Source: Aporophyla lueneburgensis
Taxonomy: Eukaryota > Arthropoda > Insecta > Lepidoptera > Noctuidae
Assembly (NCBI GenBank): GCA_932294355.1
Contig: OW028761.1
Span: forward strand, 13,403,017-13,467,016
Reading direction: 5' to 3'
DNA length: 64,000 nt
In this document: piece by piece, positions 1 to 10,025 of the stretch
How the letters are laid out: each line of letters starts with the position of its first letter
How positions within the stretch are numbered: the first letter of the stretch is position 1
The notes under the pieces: generated by a model
The model's input: the letters and a program-made list of their open reading frames with translations, nothing else
What the model was told of the DNA's origin: nothing
The model's database searches: none
Position numbers and translations under genes: made by a program

Positions 1-515
1 AAGAATTTTAATGTAACCCTTGATAACTAAACATTCGTCCGTTCGACGACCCACCTACCCGCGATTCTCGTGTTCGTGTACTTCTAGGTGAACGTCGATA
101 TATGATGTGGCTGTGTGGAATAGTTCTTAATTACTATTTTGGTTATTTTTTATTTAATAATGATCCAAAGAATGTACCAATGTCAGAAGTTCCCGTGATA
201 AATAAATACTTTTTCCACAAAATGCATTTTATGTGGCGTAGTCGGTTTGACGAATGTTCAGTAACCATATAACATTAGTTATCTAGGGTTAATTTCGTAG
301 ACCACCTTAGCGCTTCCTCGTTAAGCCAAGAATACATGCCAATCACTAGCACATAATAATGTTTGTGTGTTTTCCAAAGAAAAGTATGTGCTTCGGATAT
401 CATCATGTCTTTTCGGATTCACGAACGTGCGATGGTGATTTAATATAGAAAACTGCAACCATGTGTGTGCTTGCCTATTTTTTGTATTATCTTGTGATGT
501 GATCGTTAAAAATGT

Positions 516-1118
516 ATATCCGCGGATACGGATATTTGGTGTCAAGATCCGCGGATACGGATATTTAGAGTCAAGATCCGCTAATACGGATACGGATAAT
601 TGGAGTCAAGGTCCGCTAATACGGATATTGGTAGTCAAGATCCGCTAATACAGATACGGATATTTGGTGTCCAGATCCACGGATACGGATATTAGGAGTC
701 AACATCCGCTAATACGGATACGGATATTTGGGGTCAAGATCCGCTAATACGGATACAGATATTTGGTGTCAAGATCCGTGGATAGCGATACGGATCTTAA
801 CTGTGATGTGCGTGTCCGTGAAACGATAGTTGACGCCATTTGACACTGCTTGACAAGACATTTTTTGAATTGCATTGCGCGGATCTTTGTTTTGTTTATA
901 GTTTAGTCACTATATATTTGATTTTAAGAAAGTAAAAACAATCTGAATGGAATTATTTAATCGTTTTTCATTGCTACCTAATCACCTGTATGTAGAATTT
1001 CGTCTATGTTTGAAAATGAATAAGTAAAAGATCCGCCAATAACTTAACGGATAAGGATACGGATCTTACTTCTCTCTCGGATATCCGCGGGTACGGATAT
1101 CCGGTACATCACTAGTAT
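516..1118. repeat. GGATACGGATAT minisatellite in a probable non-autonomous element
   Basis: From 516 to ~810 a 28-37 base unit built on 'gtcaagatccgctaatacgg' repeats about eight times. After a spacer, 1060-1118 carries the same words and ends 'ggtacatcactag'. The inverse of that ending occurs at 6993-7025, so it looks like an element terminus. A small antisense ORF over it is an artefact of the repeat. Confidence 0.7.
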
Positions 1119-1224
1119 TATCATGTTTACAAAATTATAGATTAACAACAACAATTCTAAGTAATTTCTAAGATCGGAGTAGGCTGAGCAGATAGGCTAG
1201 ATTTTTCTTTTTTTTTTGTAATGG

Positions 1225-1375
1225 TAAGAGACATCGCGGCAGGCCCAAACTGAGATGGCGGGATGAGCGACTCTTTTAATAAAGGTTGGTCCTTGGCAGC
1301 CCTGAACAGAGAGACGTGGAAAGAGAGTAGGGAGGCCTTCGCCCAGCAGTGGGCCATCAACGGATAATAAAAAAA
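1225..1375 (+). pseudogene. LINE reverse-transcriptase C-terminal fragment
   Basis: The plus-strand translation contains ...ALNRETWKESREAFAQQWA, the typical C-terminal tail of a lepidopteran LINE polymerase (EKWRxxREAFAQQWA). Stops interrupt it. The second copy is at 18273-18420. Confidence 0.65.
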
Positions 1376-2269
1376 ATAAAAATGTTTTGGTCCTTCTTTG
1401 CGTCTTGTTTGCCGCAAATAAACGTATTTTCTTTCTTTATCTTTCAGCTCTACTACTATAAAGCGCGGTAGTATAAAACTTTGATTATATCTGAGGGGAT
1501 CCTCTGTAGCGCAACGTTCGTGATAAATCGTAGACACGAAGATTACCGATACGCATACTTTTTCTGGTTTGCCTGTAGTAGCTTTCCATTCACAAATTAC
1601 AAGGGTGCCCGTTACTGGCATTTTTGTATTCTACAATTTATAAATATTTATCCCTTAAATATTTATAAATTGTAGAATGGCCTTTGTCCAGCAGTGAACA
1701 TTCTCATTTAAATATCCCTATGTCAACATTTAAATAAATTTTCAATTACGTTAAGTAAAAAAAATAAATTTTTGTTCGTTTTTCATTTAGACGAAAAAAA
1801 GTATTTTGTATATTGCTTCGTTATTTTCATAAGAAACGATATTCTGTCAGCTAATGTTACAAAAAAACAATAAAAACAGCTTGTTAAAATAATAATTGTG
1901 TTATATTGATATATTTACACTGAAGATATTGGCGACATTCTGATTTTATTTATAATAATCAAGTCTTTAAAAAAGTTAAAGTTTCTACTCCAACTGCAAC
2001 CTATTTGGAGCAGAAGAACCTCCGTAACGAGGCTTACAAAAAAAAAATGCAATTTCATAAATCGAACGCATTTTCATTTCACGTCATATCCTGTTAGTCA
2101 AAACAACGACCGTATTCGTCATAGAATCTTTTTCTTGTCTTTAGCCAATCCTAAGCTAGCTAATCTGTTAAAATATAAATGAGAACACTTTTGCATTTGC
2201 ATTTTAAAGCAATTTCGGTTACCCAGACGGCACCAACCTCTGACCAAACATTGGATGCCAATGCCAACA

Positions 2270-2575
2270 TCAACACAAATGTTTGACAAGTTGCTCGGTG
2301 ACATCCGCTTTCGACAGATCCGCGAATTCCGGTGCGGATTTCCCCCTCTGTAATATCTCTATCGTACTTCTAGAGTCGAGTTGTTTCATGTGATACATTA
2401 GTTTCGTGGATGATATTGGATGTATGGGCCTGGCAACGTTTAGACTGGTGTTCTTGAGGGCTCTCGCTAAAGTTTTGAGGAATTTCGACCATTGTCTTTC
2501 GTTTGATGTCGCTTCCGGAGTGTTTACTAGTACTGATGCCTTCTCTAGGAGTGCGCAGACGCAGCTTAGTGTGAA
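2270..2575 (-). CDS. Patr-1 terminal exon duplicate
   Basis: 306 bases including the stop codon, identical at every position to 19320-19625. The AATAAA downstream at 1945-1950 is also conserved. Confidence 0.85.
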   Translation of the reverse strand, partial: FTLSCVCALLEKASVLVNTPEATSNERQWSKFLKTLARALKNTSLNVARPIHPISSTKLMYHMKQLDSRSTIEILQRGKSAPEFADLSKADVTEQLVKHLC

Positions 2576-3060
2576 CTGGAAGAAAATTAGGTTAATTATT
2601 AAAGCTATTTGTATTTGTATTACTGTATTACATTCTGTTTTTTCTTCTTGTCTTGGTGTTTGTGTTTTTGGTAATTAAATATTGTGATTAATTAGTATAA
2701 TTAATTTTTGAAATCGGTCCGCAGTTGGCGAAGATATCAAAAAAAAAATTCAATAGAACATAGAAGCCCTCATTTTTTGAACTCGGTTAAAACCTAGACA
2801 TATCACAAAAAAAAAACTAAATGTTGGACGTATTACAAAAAACTTGGGATTGATTAACATATTTTGAGGGTAGGTTCCAAATATGAACAACTGTTAGTGT
2901 GATACACGGGCTCAGCTGTCAAAATACGTAAACAAGTTTCCGTACAACATTGAAAGTCAATTCTCGTAACTTAAAACGTTTTAGTGACTATAATTGGAAA
3001 AAGCATACTTAGACGGTTTGGTCATGTTAAGAGGATGAATGAAGAACGATTATTTTTTTC

Positions 3061-3222
3061 TGGATGGGAAATCATCAAATGACTTCTCCCGCTCTGGGCG
3101 GAGCGGGAGGGCGTGTCAGACTTTTACTGACTAAAACCCACACGTGTTCCTTCAGTTGCCCATGTGCCAGGGTTACGGTATCTCTTTCGAACAATCACGC
3201 GACCCCGGCAGGAAGGACGGCT
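3061..3222 (-). mobile_element. 5'-truncated R1-clade LINE 3' tail
   Basis: Minus-strand copy of the 3' UTR at 57740-57900: it shares 'gggttttagtcagtaaaag', the GAGCGGGAG stem and 'gatgatttcccatcc', then an A-tail (T-run at 3053-3060). Flanks 'gaagaacgatta' and 'gaaggacggctta' look like a decayed target duplication. Confidence 0.75.
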
Positions 3223-3281
3223 TACAAAAGGTATTTACAAGACAGATGTGAGTGAAAACACCGGGAGGGTATGCCCTAGGA

Positions 3282-3789
3282 CAGGGATGGCGAACCAATG
3301 GCACGCGTGCCCTTAGTAGCACGCGAAAAAATAATTTGGGCACGTTTTGGATCCTCAATTGGCTATTGAGGATCTTTCCTGTCCTGTTATTTTAAGAAAG
3401 AAGACTCGCTTATACTCCTTTTTTCAAACGATTTTAGTTCAGCTGACATTATGCTAAAAGTGACAAAATATGATCAGGATATAAATTATTTGGCATCTAA
3501 TTTTGCAAAAGCAGAGGTTGCACTAATTTGTTCATTCATTTACATAAATGTTAAGGTTACATACTATATAATAATAAACTTAGGTCTTTTCTGCTTGCAA
3601 ATAAAGAGTATGTAATTATGTATGTACCTATTATAGTGAATGTATTTCGTTTATTATTATTTGTTTAGTATTATTATTTCGTTTGCTATTGCAGAAGTCA
3701 CTAAGTCAAAAAAAAGTGGCACTTTATGGCTACATTAAATATTTATTTGGAAAAATGGCACGTAAACGTAAATAGGTTCGCCATCCCTG
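3282..3789. mobile_element. hAT-type non-autonomous element with perfect 8-base target duplication
   Basis: 508 bases with ends CAGGGATGGCGAACC and GGTTCGCCATCCCTG as 15-base inverted repeats, flanked by ccctagga at 3274-3281 and 3790-3797. An 8-base duplication and CAGGG ends are hAT hallmarks. No transposase ORF. It sits inside an RTE-like LINE fragment. Confidence 0.88.
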
Positions 3790-3978
3790 CCCTAGGAGGA
3801 CATTACTAGTGATGTTCTTCAGAAGAGTCAAGTGTGTGAGTATGTCCAGATGTATGAACCTAAACGAGGCAAAAGAAGTATTTACGGATCGTAGCAGGTG
3901 GCGTTCCGTAGTTTCTGCCTAACCCCATGTGAAAAAAGCGTGAGTTTATGTATGTATGTATGTAAATTATATACTTAC

Positions 3979-4081
3979 AGATGTAGTAAGGGCGTAGGGC
4001 GTTCTTGCCGGGTCAAACGCTTCCGCCAACAGACTGCAGGACTCCAGGATCGGCGACCAGCCCGATGTGGTTTGTATGTAA
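3979..4081 (-). CDS. Patr-1 exon 16 duplicate
   Basis: 103 bases with the same acceptor and donor as 21028-21130. One silent Leu difference (CTG/CTT). Confidence 0.8.
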
Positions 4082-4099
4082 CTGCAAATGGTATAATAA

Positions 4100-4945
4100 A
4101 TTAATATAAAGCCTATAATGTTCCCACTGCTGGGACGCGTATTTCCATTCTGTACATGGCCAAAACGTAACCATATGAATCTGCTCGCGTATACTTTGTA
4201 ATGCACTTTTTAAATTTGTGATTACAATGTATACACGAATTTTGAGTACTACTTGTATATAGTTTGTAACGTAGACGCGCACGTGCATCTTTCCAATTTA
4301 TACAAGGCCATAATGCTACCAGAGGAATTTGGTAGGACTTCTGATTGCCGGGCTACGATTTAAGGGTATTACGGGGGAGGAAAGGGGGATGTGTAGAGGT
4401 CCTCCTGTGAAGGAAAACTTTTGAAACCCCCCCTTTTTGAGAAATATTTTTTTTTAATTAGAATATTAAAAAAATCCCATCTTTCAAATTTTCGTGTATC
4501 GATATCGATTTAAAGGCCGAAAGAAGTGTGGGGTTGACGAATAAAATGAAGGTGAAGTAGCAACGCTCGACAGCACACTTCGCTGATAGGGCTCGTCAAC
4601 AGAATCAAGGCGTTTCCATAGGTCACAGTTTTCACCTAACCTAATCTCCCCAAACCATGTCGTTTCTGGCTCTCGCCGGCCGCTCGTCTATACAGGATTA
4701 GTTTGAATGCGGACTAGCACTGTATATTATGGAACACTTTAGTTACTTTGGCCACTACAAAGTATACACGAGTATTTGCGTGCTACTCTTGTATAGATTG
4801 GAAGACCTTGATTAAAAAGTGATTTCCAATCTATACGCGACTAGTTTCATACCCTTGCGTTCCTTGTACAGAATGGAAATACGCCTCCTCTCGCCGAGAG
4901 GGAATGGGGCCATAATCCACCACGCGGGACTTGAAATAACTCATT
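4100..4945. repeat. Mosaic of SINE-like fragments (left copy)
   Basis: Several short pieces recall the 7035-7245 SINE, such as 'gttcccactgctgggacgcg' at ~4120 and 'ccataatccaccacgcggga' at ~4913, separated by 'tatacacgag'-type words. Degraded; no coding sense. The right copy is 21149-21986. Confidence 0.45.
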
Positions 4946-5213
4946 AGCAGTTTTTGAAAAATAAAAATAACATCTATTTGTATTTCAAAAACCTTTAAAA
5001 AAAATTAATCCATCTCTTAGTTCTTATTTTCGAGACTGGCTTACATTACATAGATTTATTTCCATAATATTAAAACAAAAAAAGAAACTATTTGATATGT
5101 TGCGCTCGCGCAACATGGGAAAAAATGAGTTAATACTGTCAATCTATCAAAAAATTTTAACTATGTAATAAAATGTTTTGTTCTCCTGTTCCTACGAGCC
5201 TCTTTTTCTCATG

Positions 5214-5629
5214 CTATATAAGGTGTATCTATTCATACACGAAATATTTTAAGAGGTACACCTGCAGGTGGTAAAGAAGCTATAGCAACGAAAAAAACAT
5301 TTTTCTAAGCGTTTTTTTTTTTAATTTAAAATTTATACATTTTTTGACGCACATAAGAAATACTGGCTCCTTCTTATTTTTTACGGCCCGAGACACCGCG
5401 GCCATGCTCGTGCCGTCCGGTCGTCGCCCTCGCAGCGTCAGGCGGGCCATTCATAGAATTTGCAGTAAAGATTTTATGCAAAACGTCTCAAGTAGTATTA
5501 AAATTATAATAATTACGAAAATTCGAAATCGCTTAGATAAAAATTTTCTTTTTACTTCTATAGCTTCTTTACCACCTACACGTGTACCTCTTAAAATATT
5601 TCGTGTATGAATAGATACACCTTATATAG
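5214..5629. mobile_element. 416-base inverted-repeat element (MITE)
   Basis: Near-perfect terminal inverted repeats of ~95 bases: CTATATAAGGTGTATC... at the left and its complement ending ...CACCTTATATAG. The GC-rich centre (5395-5455) gives a short ORF on the plus strand with no recognised family. The target duplication is unclear because the ends are themselves TA-rich. Confidence 0.8.
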
Positions 5630-5951
5630 ATAGTACCTGGATGACCAAGCTTTGCTCGGTATTTTTTTTTTTTTTTGTTAAATTGCTTCGTAGAAATTAT
5701 ATTTAAATACAAATTACATTTTGTTATTTTTCTTCCAAAAAAAAAACATAACTTTATGTTTAAGTTGATTATCGATAAAGTTGATTATTGAAAACACGAA
5801 TAAAACGACATTTTCTAAAAATGAATCCTAGCTATTGATTTATCGCCCCCAAAACCCCCCGTATACTAAATTTCATGAAAATCGTTGGAGCCGTTTCCGA
5901 GATTTAGATTATATATTTATATACAAGAATTGCTCGTTTAAAGATATAAGA

Positions 5952-6161
5952 TACTAGCTTTTGCCAGCGGCTTTGCCCGCGTGGAGGTCGGAAATTATCC
6001 CGCGGGAACATACTACCGGGATAAAAAGTAGCCTATGTCCTTTCTCCGGCTCTAAACTATCTGTGTACCAAATTTCATTTAAATCGGTTCAGTAGTTTTA
6101 TCAGGAAAGCGAGACAGACAGACAGACAGAGTTACTTTTGCATTTATAATATTAGTGTGGA
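5952..6161 (+). mobile_element. Helitron-like lepidopteran repeat
   Basis: Starts 'actagcttttgccagcggct' and ends in 'ataatattagtgtgg' after a GACA-rich stretch. This is the widespread repeat whose reverse complement ends in CTAG; related non-autonomous Helitrons (Lep1 type) are known in Lepidoptera. The right copy 23450-23587 lost the last ~60 bases. Confidence 0.65.
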
Positions 6162-6231
6162 TTGTATTTTTTCTGGACGTGATTTTGTAAATCTTTTGAG
6201 AATAATAAAAATGTGTAAAACCGTAACTTAC

Positions 6232-6374
6232 TTTCTATAATGCGGCGCGAGGGCGGCGAGGTTCCCGTCGTCCCTCCGGGCGGCCGAGGGTAGCGCTCGG
6301 AGTACTTTGGCCCAGAATGTTCGCTGGCGGCAGTGCGACGAACACACGCGGCTTATGAACCGGGATATCAGCGT
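6232..6374 (-). CDS. Patr-1 exon 15 duplicate
   Basis: 143 bases with intact splice sites. Against 23660-23802 there is a Thr ACA/ACC change and a two-base Leu CTC/TTG change, all silent. This also confirms which frame is coding. Confidence 0.83.
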
Positions 6375-7034
6375 CTGTGGGGGGGAAAGGGGGTTGTTTA
6401 TATCCCATCAAAAACATAAATGTGAAATAAGAGCCAAGTTCAATATTATGATATATGCCTTGGTTGTTGACTTCAACGACAAAAGAAGTGAGATCTAAAT
6501 GGGTTCCAAGTTCACTGGTCAGTCCTGAAAATTACTTATAACTACATAAAATATCATTTCTTCTTATCATTTCTTCTTCATTTCTTTATGGTGTACAATA
6601 AAGCATATATAAATAAATAAATAATATATTGTAGCCTAAGGTCTGAGTTGACTAGTTTTCATAAGTCATCTGGAACTCGGTTAGAGTTTTGATCTATAGG
6701 TCAGTCAGTGATAAAACTGACGATTTTTGGACGTTAATATCTAAGTAACCGTTTGAGTTGTGTTTATGAAATTTGGAGCACATATGTATCTCGCAAGTCT
6801 CACCTCACTATATGAGCGAAATTTGACATGTTTACGTGAAACAGTTTTTGAGTTATGAGGGAGTCAAAAGTGGCTCCAAATGGTTCGTGTAATATTACAC
6901 ACGGTGCTGCTCGCCAGTTCTGTTACTTGAACTTGGCTTGACACGCTACCGCGTGTCTACATTGTCTCCGTGTTAGCAGGAGTTATGTTAAGAGTTACTG
7001 ATGTGCCGGATATCCGTACCCGCGGTTATCCGAG

Positions 7035-7245
7035 GGAGAAGGATCCATATCATCAGCAACCCACAATATTCCCACTGCTGGGACACAGTCCTCCTCTCAG
7101 TGAGAGGGAGTGGGCCATAATCCACCACGCGGGCCCAGTGCGGGTTGGTGTATGTCACATGTCTTCGAATTTGTGGTTCTCAGACATGCCGGTTTCTCCA
7201 CAATGTTTTCCTTCAACGTTTTTAGAGCAGTGGCGATGAAATTAT
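7035..7245 (+). mobile_element. Lepidopteran SINE-like repeat ('cccactgctggga' family)
   Basis: Contains 'attcccactgctgggacaca', 'gagagggagtgggccataat', 'ccaccacgcgggcccagtgc' and ends near 'gtttttagagcagtggcg'. The right copy is 24427-24612; fragments also lie at 4100-4945, 44760-44830 and 51546-51660. Confidence 0.65.
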
Positions 7246-7251
7246 TATTTG

Positions 7252-7615
7252 GCGATATAATATTAGTACGATTTAAATATTAGTAGGATTTATAATACTA
7301 GTAAGTAAGATTTAAAATATTAGTAGGATTTATAATAATAGTAGGAATTTATAATATTAGTAGGATATATAATATTAGTAGGATTTAAAATATTAGTGGG
7401 ATTTATAAGATTAGTAGGATTTATAATATTAGTAGGATTTAAATATTAGTAGGATACAAATATTCGTAGTATTTATAATATTAGTAGGATTTATAATAAT
7501 AGTAGGATTTATAATAATAGTAGGATTTATAATATTAGTACGATTTATAATATTAGTACGATTTATAATATTAGTTCGATTTAATAATAGTAGGATTTAT
7601 AATACTAGTAGGATA
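7252..7615. repeat. Expanded minisatellite, unit ~17 bases (aatattagtaggattta)
   Basis: About twenty head-to-tail, slightly variable units with internal 'ttagtagg'. It lies directly beside Patr-1 exon 14 duplicate (7639-7782). The right copy at 24646-24727 has only about five units, so the array changed size after duplication. Confidence 0.9.
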
Positions 7616-7638
7616 GAATTAATAAAATAGTAACTCAC

Positions 7639-7782
7639 CCGGCCCTTCCTAACAGACAGCATCTGTTGAACTCGATCGCTATGTAAAACGCCCGCGAACA
7701 TCTTATTCACCAACTCCTCCTTGTCCTCGTCTAGAAGATTCTTCGTGGGCACCGGCTTCTGATTCACTGCTAAGTTTACCAC
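7639..7782 (-). CDS. Patr-1 exon 14 duplicate
   Basis: 48 codons with intact splice sites. Against 24750-24893 it differs at three third-codon positions (Ser, Val and Asn codons), all silent. Confidence 0.85.
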
Positions 7783-7808
7783 CTGACGGAGAGAAGAAAG
7801 TAATCAGA

Positions 7809-8074
7809 ATCTACACTAATATTATAAAGCTGAAGAATTTGTTTGTTTGGTTGATCGCGGTAATCTCAGGAACTACTGGTCCAAATTGAAAAATTCTTTT
7901 CGTTTTGGGTAGCCCTTTTATTGAGGAAGGCTATAGGCTATATAACATCACGATACAATCAAATGTGGCGGAGCAGCAACGAAAAATGGATGAAAACTGG
8001 CAGGCAATTCGATGCGACGGGGAGGGACAGGGGAGCAAAAATTTGACGCGGGCGAAGTCGCGGGCAGAAGCTAG
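7809..8074 (+). mobile_element. Helitron-like repeat ending in CTAG
   Basis: Begins 'atctacactaatattataaa' and ends 'gaagtcgcgggcagaagctag' in the usual style: a hairpin-capable end followed by CTAG and T. The right copy is 24920-25185. The same family is seen at 26506-26900, 38408-38706, 57916-60870 (interrupted) and 61690-62078. Confidence 0.7.
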
Positions 8075-8099
8075 TTAGCGTATAATGTTCCCACTGTTT

Positions 8100-8333
8100 C
8101 CGTGTGGTGCCGGACATAAAGAATAGCACCATCCCATTTCTTCCCGTGGGTGTCGTAAAAGTCGACTAAGGGACTTACTCGAGAATGGGCAGCATCGTTC
8201 TCTATGCATTTTACCACCATACTGCGATCGACAATCCACCAAGCGTGGCGATTGTGGCGAAGCCCCCCAAATTGGGGGAGGCCTATGTCCAGCAGTGGAC
8301 GTCTTACGGCTGAGGTGATGATGATGATGTTGG
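8100..8333 (+). mobile_element. SINE with (ATG)n tail
   Basis: Near full-length copy of the 'gtggtgccggacgtaaagaa' family, ending 'gacgtcttacggctgaggtg' then ATG repeats. The right copy is 25211-25443. The complete version with target duplication is at 63555-63799. Antisense ORFs here are artefacts. Confidence 0.8.
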
Positions 8334-8398
8334 ATAATTCGTATTTAATCCACTTTTCTTTACTCACTGCTATTGACCTGGCTAGTAGTGGTATACGA

Positions 8399-8560
8399 AT
8401 AAGTGCAGGGATCTACCCTGCACTTATCAGAACTAAAAAGTGAAAAACTAAAACTTTTTGCAAAACAAAAAAAAACAATCAACTTCCAAAAAAACGCTAC
8501 AAAGTGAAAAGTAATTTTCACTCTGTAGTATTTTTTTTTTAAGAATTCGTTTGTTGTTTT
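8399..8560. repeat. Hairpin plus decayed 'cgacttcc' element
   Basis: A perfect 12-base palindrome (ataagtgcaggg at 8399-8410, ccctgcacttat at 8416-8427) is followed by 'aaaaagtgaaaaactaaaac' and a decayed arm of the fold-back family seen intact at 22015 and 41548. It ends just before the exon 13 duplicate. The right copy is 25508-25670. Confidence 0.55.
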
Positions 8561-8575
8561 TTTAACTTTTCTTAC

Positions 8576-8731
8576 CTGTCTTTTGTCAATACTCTCGGAC
8601 TTGGGACTGTCTTGCTTAGGCCTCCGCTGTACTGACTCGATATTCTTCAGGAATAGATTGGACACGTCTTGCTGTTCGTTCTCCGCTTCCTTCTGCGCTG
8701 CCTCTAGCTGCTTCTGTTTTTCTTCTCTTTC
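8576..8731 (-). CDS. Patr-1 exon 13 duplicate
   Basis: Same 52 codons as 25687-25842 with identical bases, TTTAG acceptor and GTAAGA donor. It lies only 85 bases inside the right edge of the duplicated unit (8816). Confidence 0.85.
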
Positions 8732-8828
8732 CTAAAGATAAGAAAACATTATTAATGCATGACCGATCAAAGTATCTTAGTAGTAGTCTTTGTATTCGGC
8801 CAAAAAAAAAACAATACGAATCTGTGAA

Positions 8829-9001
8829 TCTGCCGTGTGATGCCGGACGTAAAGAATAGCACGATATGGAATGCCATTTCTTCCTATGAGTCTCGTAACA
8901 GGCGACTAAGGGACTTAGATAATGGGAAACAGCGTTCTCTATGCATTTTACCACAATAATATGATCGCCAACCCGCCTGCCAAGCGTGTCGATTATGTCA
9001 A
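8829..9001 (+). mobile_element. Diverged SINE of the (ATG)n-tail family
   Basis: Shares 'gtgatgccggacgtaaagaa' and 'cgactaagggactta' with 63555-63799 but lacks the tail. It starts 13 bases right of the duplication breakpoint at 8816, outside the duplicated block of the left copy. Confidence 0.7.
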
Positions 9002-9164
9002 CGTGTAAGTGACATTTACGGTGGTAACCCAATTGCGAAGTCGAGAATACACTTGTCTACCTGTTATATTATTACCATGTACATACATATCAATATACAT
9101 AAAATCAGTTTGAAGTAATTATGGAATTCTTTTATTTCTAACGCTTTAAAACCTACTTAACTTC

Positions 9165-9900
9165 TTCCTGTCATTACATTGCCCCACCGTTTTGCGGACT
9201 ACTGGGCTGGCGCTATCTTTCTCTGCAGGTGAATTCACGTGCGCTGTGTGGAGTCTTTCAGCCCATGCAAATTTAGTGGATACAGCTCTGAATGAAACAT
9301 CGATCATCACCGGCTGCCTCAAACCGACCCCAGTGCAAATGCTGTATCCACTGGCTGAAATAGCGCCACCAGAAATTCTCAGAGCGGTGGCTAGCTCAAC
9401 TGAAAGAGCCAAGATGGTTTCTGACACACGGCAACATCCTCGTGTCACAAAGGCTGAAACGCCGCAACAGCTTTTTGAAGTGTGTCCTCCCACTTACTGG
9501 CGAACGGTCTAAGGAAAGAGTCTGTGTTGACATGGTGCATCCCTACCAAACCCAATCGTTCCACCTGCAGAAATCTCGCACCTGGACAAGGAGTTGCCTT
9601 GGCTTTCCTGAAAGTTTTTAAATAGACTCCGGACTCAGGTAGGCCGAAGTAAAGAAAACCTGTTCAGCTGTTGATTCACAGATGACTCCGCCCTGGAGTG
9701 TAAATATGGTGCTGTCCCACATACAATGCGGCATTTGATATCTTGTCCAGCGTTTCCTGTTGTTTCCACGCTACAGGAGTTGATGCACGCTACTGAAAAT
9801 GATAAGCTCGTAGCCAAATTCTGGGCTTACTCTATTTAGATTGCTGTTGACACGCTAAGAAGCAGACTGTCCCAGCAGTAACCCTGGGGGGCGCTCAGCT
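9165..9900 (+). pseudogene. Jockey-like LINE polymerase C-terminus, degraded
   Basis: The plus-strand translation has LRTTGLALSFSAGE, ALNETSIITGCLKPTPVQ and LAEIAPPEILRAVASS, the C-terminal signature of a common LINE polymerase, then frame-shifted remains of the RHLISCPAC...LQELM tail to ~9835. The same tail occurs on the minus strand at 44018-44340. Confidence 0.75.
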
Positions 9901-9904
9901 TTCC

Positions 9905-10025
9905 AGGGTGAAGAAGTTCAAGTAGGTACCTGGGGCATTAGGTCACCGATGGTCTGACCGACGATGTGAACGTGGAGAGGGAACGCAGAGCATCGGCAGT
10001 TCGATGTAACATACTGGCTCGTAGG
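9905..10025 (+). pseudogene. Left piece of a different LINE polymerase (NVERERRASAVRCN)
   Basis: Reads YLGH(stop)VTDGLTDDVNVERERRASAVRCNILARRF, part of a LINE polymerase motif common in Lepidoptera (ERERRALAVRCNMLARRF). A matching later piece lies at 12885-13115. The ~2.4-kb LINE at 10026-12430 separates them. Confidence 0.65.

Larger units (their letters stand above)
2998..3972 (+). pseudogene. RTE-like LINE 3' fragment interrupted twice
   Basis: Three collinear pieces of one LINE C-terminus: RRFGHVKRMNEERL at ~3010-3055, RLTKGIYKTDVSEN-like at ~3215-3280 (cleaner in the right copy) and RCMNLNEAKEVFTDRSRWRS at ~3850-3925, followed by VVSAYPM and a (TATG)n tail. Between them sit an R1-type LINE tail (3061-3222) and a hAT element (3282-3789). 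The right copy is 20047-21020. Confidence 0.7.
2270..8731 (-). pseudogene. Partial Patr-1 duplicate: last five exons only
   Basis: Second copy of Patr-1 exons 13-17, in the same orientation and downstream of the complete gene. All five acceptors and donors and the stop codon are intact, and the inferred 283 residues equal the main copy exactly (seven silent base changes in 852). No 5' exons or promoter lie beside it in the window. It could be a dead partial copy, an alternative set of terminal exons reached by splicing from exon 12 at 26925, or an assembly haplotype duplication. The absence of any replacement or frameshift argues for a very recent origin or for selection. Confidence 0.85.
1..8816. 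repeat. Left copy of a >8.8-kb tandem segmental duplication
   Basis: Bases 1-8816 align collinearly with 17034-25927, with a few percent of mismatches or fewer plus several large indels. The right edge is sharp: both copies read through the A-run and 'acaata', then diverge. The left edge lies outside the window, because base 1 is already homologous. The period is 17.03-17.11 kb. Confidence 0.95.

Noticed and set aside
321..648. Small ORFs with VNPKRHDD / IRIRGY words
   Set aside because: They translate the GGATACGGATAT minisatellite and its flank, with no protein family signal.
2406..2678. Plus-strand 90-codon ORF (and 19456-19728)
   Set aside because: It overlaps the antisense terminal Patr-1 exon, which has splice sites, phase agreement and a stop; the plus frame is a shadow.
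7252..7615. CRISPR-like repeat array
   Set aside because: Units are contiguous without unique spacers, and the genome is an insect's; it is a minisatellite.
8071..9032. Minus-strand ORFs of 98-138 codons
   Set aside because: They run through SINE sequence and exon 13 without splice or family support; only 8576-8731 is coding.
9192..9512. Host gene of 106 codons
   Set aside because: LRTTGLALSFSAGE and LNETSIITGCLKPTP identify a LINE C-terminus.
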